Source: Bacteroidota bacterium
GTDB lineage: Bacteria > Bacteroidota > Bacteroidia > Chitinophagales > Chitinophagaceae
Direction: 5' to 3'
Assembly (NCBI GenBank): GCA_023386855.1
Contig: JAEWIW010000004.1
Location: 1-6,996, forward strand
Length of the DNA stretch: 6,996 nucleotides
Below the pieces are notes generated by a model. That model made no database searches. It was not told the DNA's origin and saw only the letters and a program-made list of their open reading frames with translations. This document shows positions 5,197-6,996 of this stretch, in pieces; the first letter of the stretch is position 1; every line of letters begins with the position of its first letter. Both the position numbers and the translations under genes were made by a program.

Positions 5197-5204
5197 TACC
5201 TTCG
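5197..5204 (+). promoter_or_regulatory. Possible -7 element for the persulfide dioxygenase gene
   Basis: TACCTTCG differs from TAnnTTTG at one base and is followed by C and an A-run, ending 15 bases before the ATG at 5220. TTTG at 5171-5174, in the terminator loop, is 22 bases upstream as a possible -33. If used, the gene has its own short-leader transcript independent of the regulator. Confidence 0.4.
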
Positions 5205-5219
5205 CAAAAAACCGGCAAC

Positions 5220-6626
5220 ATGATCATCAAACAATTGTATACATCCAGCCTGGGTGCAGCCGCTTATTTTATTGAAAGCAATGGCGAAGCAGCAGTGATC
5301 GATCCCCTGCGTGATATTGATGTATATACTGACCTGGCCAGGGAACATGAAGCCCAAATAAAATATATTTTTGAAACACATCTTCATGCAGATTTTGTTA
5401 GTGGTCATATCGACCTTCAAAGTGCAACCGGTGCACCCATTGTTTATGGCCCCAATGCGGAAACAAGATACCCCATTCATAAAGCAATGGATAATGAAAG
5501 CTTTCGCATCGGTGATGTTGAGATCGTTGCAATATCAACCCCCGGCCATACCATTGAATCAACCTGCTACCTATTGAAGGATGAACAGGGAAAACCGCAT
5601 GCATTATTTAGTGGCGATACCTTGCTGGTGAATGAGATTGGTCGCCCCGATGCAGGTAGCAACAATAATAGTATCGAAGAACTGGCCACTTCTTTATACG
5701 ATTCAATTCATAACAAAATCATGACCCTGCCCGATGATGTGATCATTTATCCTGCACATGGGCATGGCAACAGCATTGGTGTGCAGGTGGGAAAAGAAAG
5801 TTTTACTACAATTGGTGAACAGAAAGAACAGAATAAAGCATTAACCAACCGCGATATTGCTTCTTTTATCGAAGAAGTAACCAGCGCAGTAAAGTCTTAT
5901 CCTTCTTATTTTGAATGGAATACCAGGATGAATAAGCAGGGATATGAAAGTTTGAATAGCATCATGGACAAATCAATTACAGCTCTTGGTATCGGGCAGT
6001 TCAAAGAAGCGATGGCCAATGAAGAAAATATATTAATCGATACAAGATCAACCCTGGATTTCACTGAAGGATTTATTCCGGGATCAGTTTATATGGGCCT
6101 TTCGGGGAGAATGGAAGAATGGGCAGGAACCCTTCTTTCAGCAGAAAAATCCCTTTTGTTGATCACCGAGCCCGGCCAGGAAAAGGAAACCATCAAAAGA
6201 CTGTCAAGGGTAGGATTTACAAAGTTTACCGGTTATCTCGACGGTGGATTTTCAACATGGAAAAATGCAGTGGAACCTGTTGACATGATCATTAATGTTG
6301 AGGCAGATGAACTCGCCATGGATATTCCTTTCGATGAACACCTTGTTGTAGTTGATGTGAGAAGAGAAACGGAATTTGGAAACGCCCATGTAAAGCAGGC
6401 CGTCAACATCCCACTGGAAGAACTCAACGATCCTGCGAGCATGGCCAACCTGGAGGATGACCAGAACCTTTATATCCATTGCGCCAGCGGGTATCGCAGT
6501 GTGATTGCCGCATCCTTGCTGAAAAAACAAGGCATTCATAATCTCAGGAACGTACTGGGAGGTTTCAATAGCATCCAGGATGAGAAAAGGATTGAAATCG
6601 TAAAAGAAGATTCCGTATTGAACTAG
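5220..6626 (+). CDS. CstB-like persulfide dioxygenase: metallo-beta-lactamase domain plus two rhodanese domains
   Basis: The family oxidises glutathione or other low-molecular-weight persulfides to sulfite, and CstB-type fusions can pass sulfane sulfur on to thiosulfate. Of 468 residues, about 1-235 form the metallo-beta-lactamase domain: THLHADFVSGH (53-63, with His54, His56, Asp58), STPGHTIEST (106-115, His110), SGDTL (131-135, Asp133) and YPAHGHG (177-183, His180). His54, His110 and Asp133 match the iron ligands of ETHE1. Residues about 262-355 are a rhodanese domain without the active-site Cys (LLLITEPGQEKE), hence a pseudo-domain. Residues about 365-460 form an active-type rhodanese with the loop CASGYRS (Cys421). 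This order matches S. aureus CstB. The family's GSxCG segment after YPAHG reads GNSIG here, with Ile186 for Cys. The ATG at 5220 is preferred because an upstream TTG lies in the terminator hairpin. Probably cytosolic; no signal peptide is seen. Confidence 0.92.
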   Translation: MIIKQLYTSSLGAAAYFIESNGEAAVIDPLRDIDVYTDLAREHEAQIKYIFETHLHADFVSGHIDLQSATGAPIVYGPNAETRYPIHKAMDNESFRIGDVEIVAISTPGHTIESTCYLLKDEQGKPHALFSGDTLLVNEIGRPDAGSNNNSIEELATSLYDSIHNKIMTLPDDVIIYPAHGHGNSIGVQVGKESFTTIGEQKEQNKALTNRDIASFIEEVTSAVKSYPSYFEWNTRMNKQGYESLNSIMDKSITALGIGQFKEAMANEENILIDTRSTLDFTEGFIPGSVYMGLSGRMEEWAGTLLSAEKSLLLITEPGQEKETIKRLSRVGFTKFTGYLDGGFSTWKNAVEPVDMIINVEADELAMDIPFDEHLVVVDVRRETEFGNAHVKQAVNIPLEELNDPASMANLEDDQNLYIHCASGYRSVIAASLLKKQGIHNLRNVLGGFNSIQDEKRIEIVKEDSVLN

Positions 6627-6996
6627 GCATTGGCAGCGCTGGCATCCGCTGTAACAGGCAGGGGTGCGGTATCAATCCAGCGGCCCGAGTATTCAGGCTT
6701 CCATTCCCGCTTCCAGCGACGATGGCTCCATAGCCACATATCAGGATTTTTGCGGATCACTTCTTCCAGGAAATCCCTGTACTTCCTGGTAAGTTCCCCT
6801 GGCTCCAGGGTTCCTGGATGTTCTTCGGCCAGGTGAAAATGGATCAAATAATAACCCCGTTTTTCTTTTTCAATCTGGGCAAATACCACAGGAATATCTC
6901 CTGCCCTGGCACCCTTTTCAGGTCCCTGTACAAATGGTGTTGGCTTACCAAAAAAGTTCAGCCAGTAAGCACGGTTAACATTCCCGGGTACCTGGT
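6623..6996 (-). CDS. LpxL/HtrB-family lipid A biosynthesis acyltransferase (partial, C-terminal 123 residues)
   Basis: The frame enters from the right edge and ends at the TAG at 6623. The visible part includes PGNVNRAYWLNFFGKPTPFVQGPEKGA, then DIPVVFAQIEKEKRGYYLIHF, then IRKNPDMWLWSHRRWKREW, the pattern of the C-terminal half of late acyltransferases that add secondary acyl chains to Kdo2-lipid A at the inner membrane. The N-terminal membrane anchor and the HX4D/E catalytic motif lie outside the window. The last 15 or so residues (DTAPLPVTADASAANA) form an Ala/Pro-rich tail without likeness to the family. The final four bases overlap the end of the persulfide dioxygenase gene on the other strand (shared CTAG). 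The exact acyl position (LpxL or LpxM type) cannot be told. Confidence 0.9.
   Translation of the reverse strand, partial: QVPGNVNRAYWLNFFGKPTPFVQGPEKGARAGDIPVVFAQIEKEKRGYYLIHFHLAEEHPGTLEPGELTRKYRDFLEEVIRKNPDMWLWSHRRWKREWKPEYSGRWIDTAPLPVTADASAANA

Noticed and set aside
5172..5219. Earlier TTG start for the persulfide dioxygenase
   Set aside because: It lies in the loop of the intrinsic terminator, and the added 16 residues do not match the family, which starts at MIIKQLYTSSLG.
6252..6539. Minus-strand open frame inside the dioxygenase gene
   Set aside because: It is antisense to the conserved rhodanese domain and shows no domain of its own.

Overview
The window looks like a chromosomal segment of a Bacteroidota bacterium, most likely from the Chitinophagaceae or a close relative. 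This is inferred from several things. Most starts lack a Shine-Dalgarno sequence, and several are preceded by the Bacteroidota -7 element TAnnTTTG. There is a Bacteroidota-style ECF sigma/anti-sigma-like pair, AT-leaning intergenic DNA with short-unit tandem repeats, and protein sequences of that character. No mobile element, CRISPR array, tRNA or rRNA is visible.

Layout. Positions 1-782 (minus strand) hold an ECF sigma factor followed by the start of a putative anti-sigma partner with an internally repeated motif. Positions 783-1256 are non-coding and carry two unrelated tandem arrays: an AGTG-core, CTAG-rich array at 968-1080 and a 7-bp TTTTGTA-type array at 1204-1252. Positions 1257-1454 (minus) encode a probable 65-residue single-pass membrane protein, divergent from kbl (1555-2739, plus), a glycine C-acetyltransferase of threonine breakdown. 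kbl converges on ridA (2891-3271, minus) across a long stem-loop. ridA is divergent from a small 3-hydroxyacyl-CoA-dehydrogenase-like gene (3303-3938, plus), with only 31 bp between the two start codons. tsaB (3972-4658, plus) follows and belongs to the t6A tRNA-modification pathway. Next come an ArsR-type regulator (4793-5137), a clear intrinsic terminator, and a CstB-like persulfide dioxygenase/rhodanese (5220-6626). The window closes with the 3' part of an LpxL/HtrB-type lipid A acyltransferase on the minus strand (6623 to the edge), whose stop codon overlaps that of the dioxygenase.

How the genes relate. Most are housekeeping genes in short transcription units. The sigma/anti-sigma pair is a likely regulatory unit. 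The dehydrogenase-like gene and tsaB probably share a transcript. The ArsR regulator and the persulfide dioxygenase may form a sulfur-stress unit, although a terminator lies between them and the regulator has no cysteine. kbl and ridA both touch amino-acid metabolism but are convergent and separately transcribed.

I do not see a clearly new multi-gene system. The items most worth a second look are the dehydrogenase-like protein without a nucleotide-binding glycine motif, the cysteine-free ArsR beside a persulfide enzyme, the small membrane protein, and the two tandem arrays.
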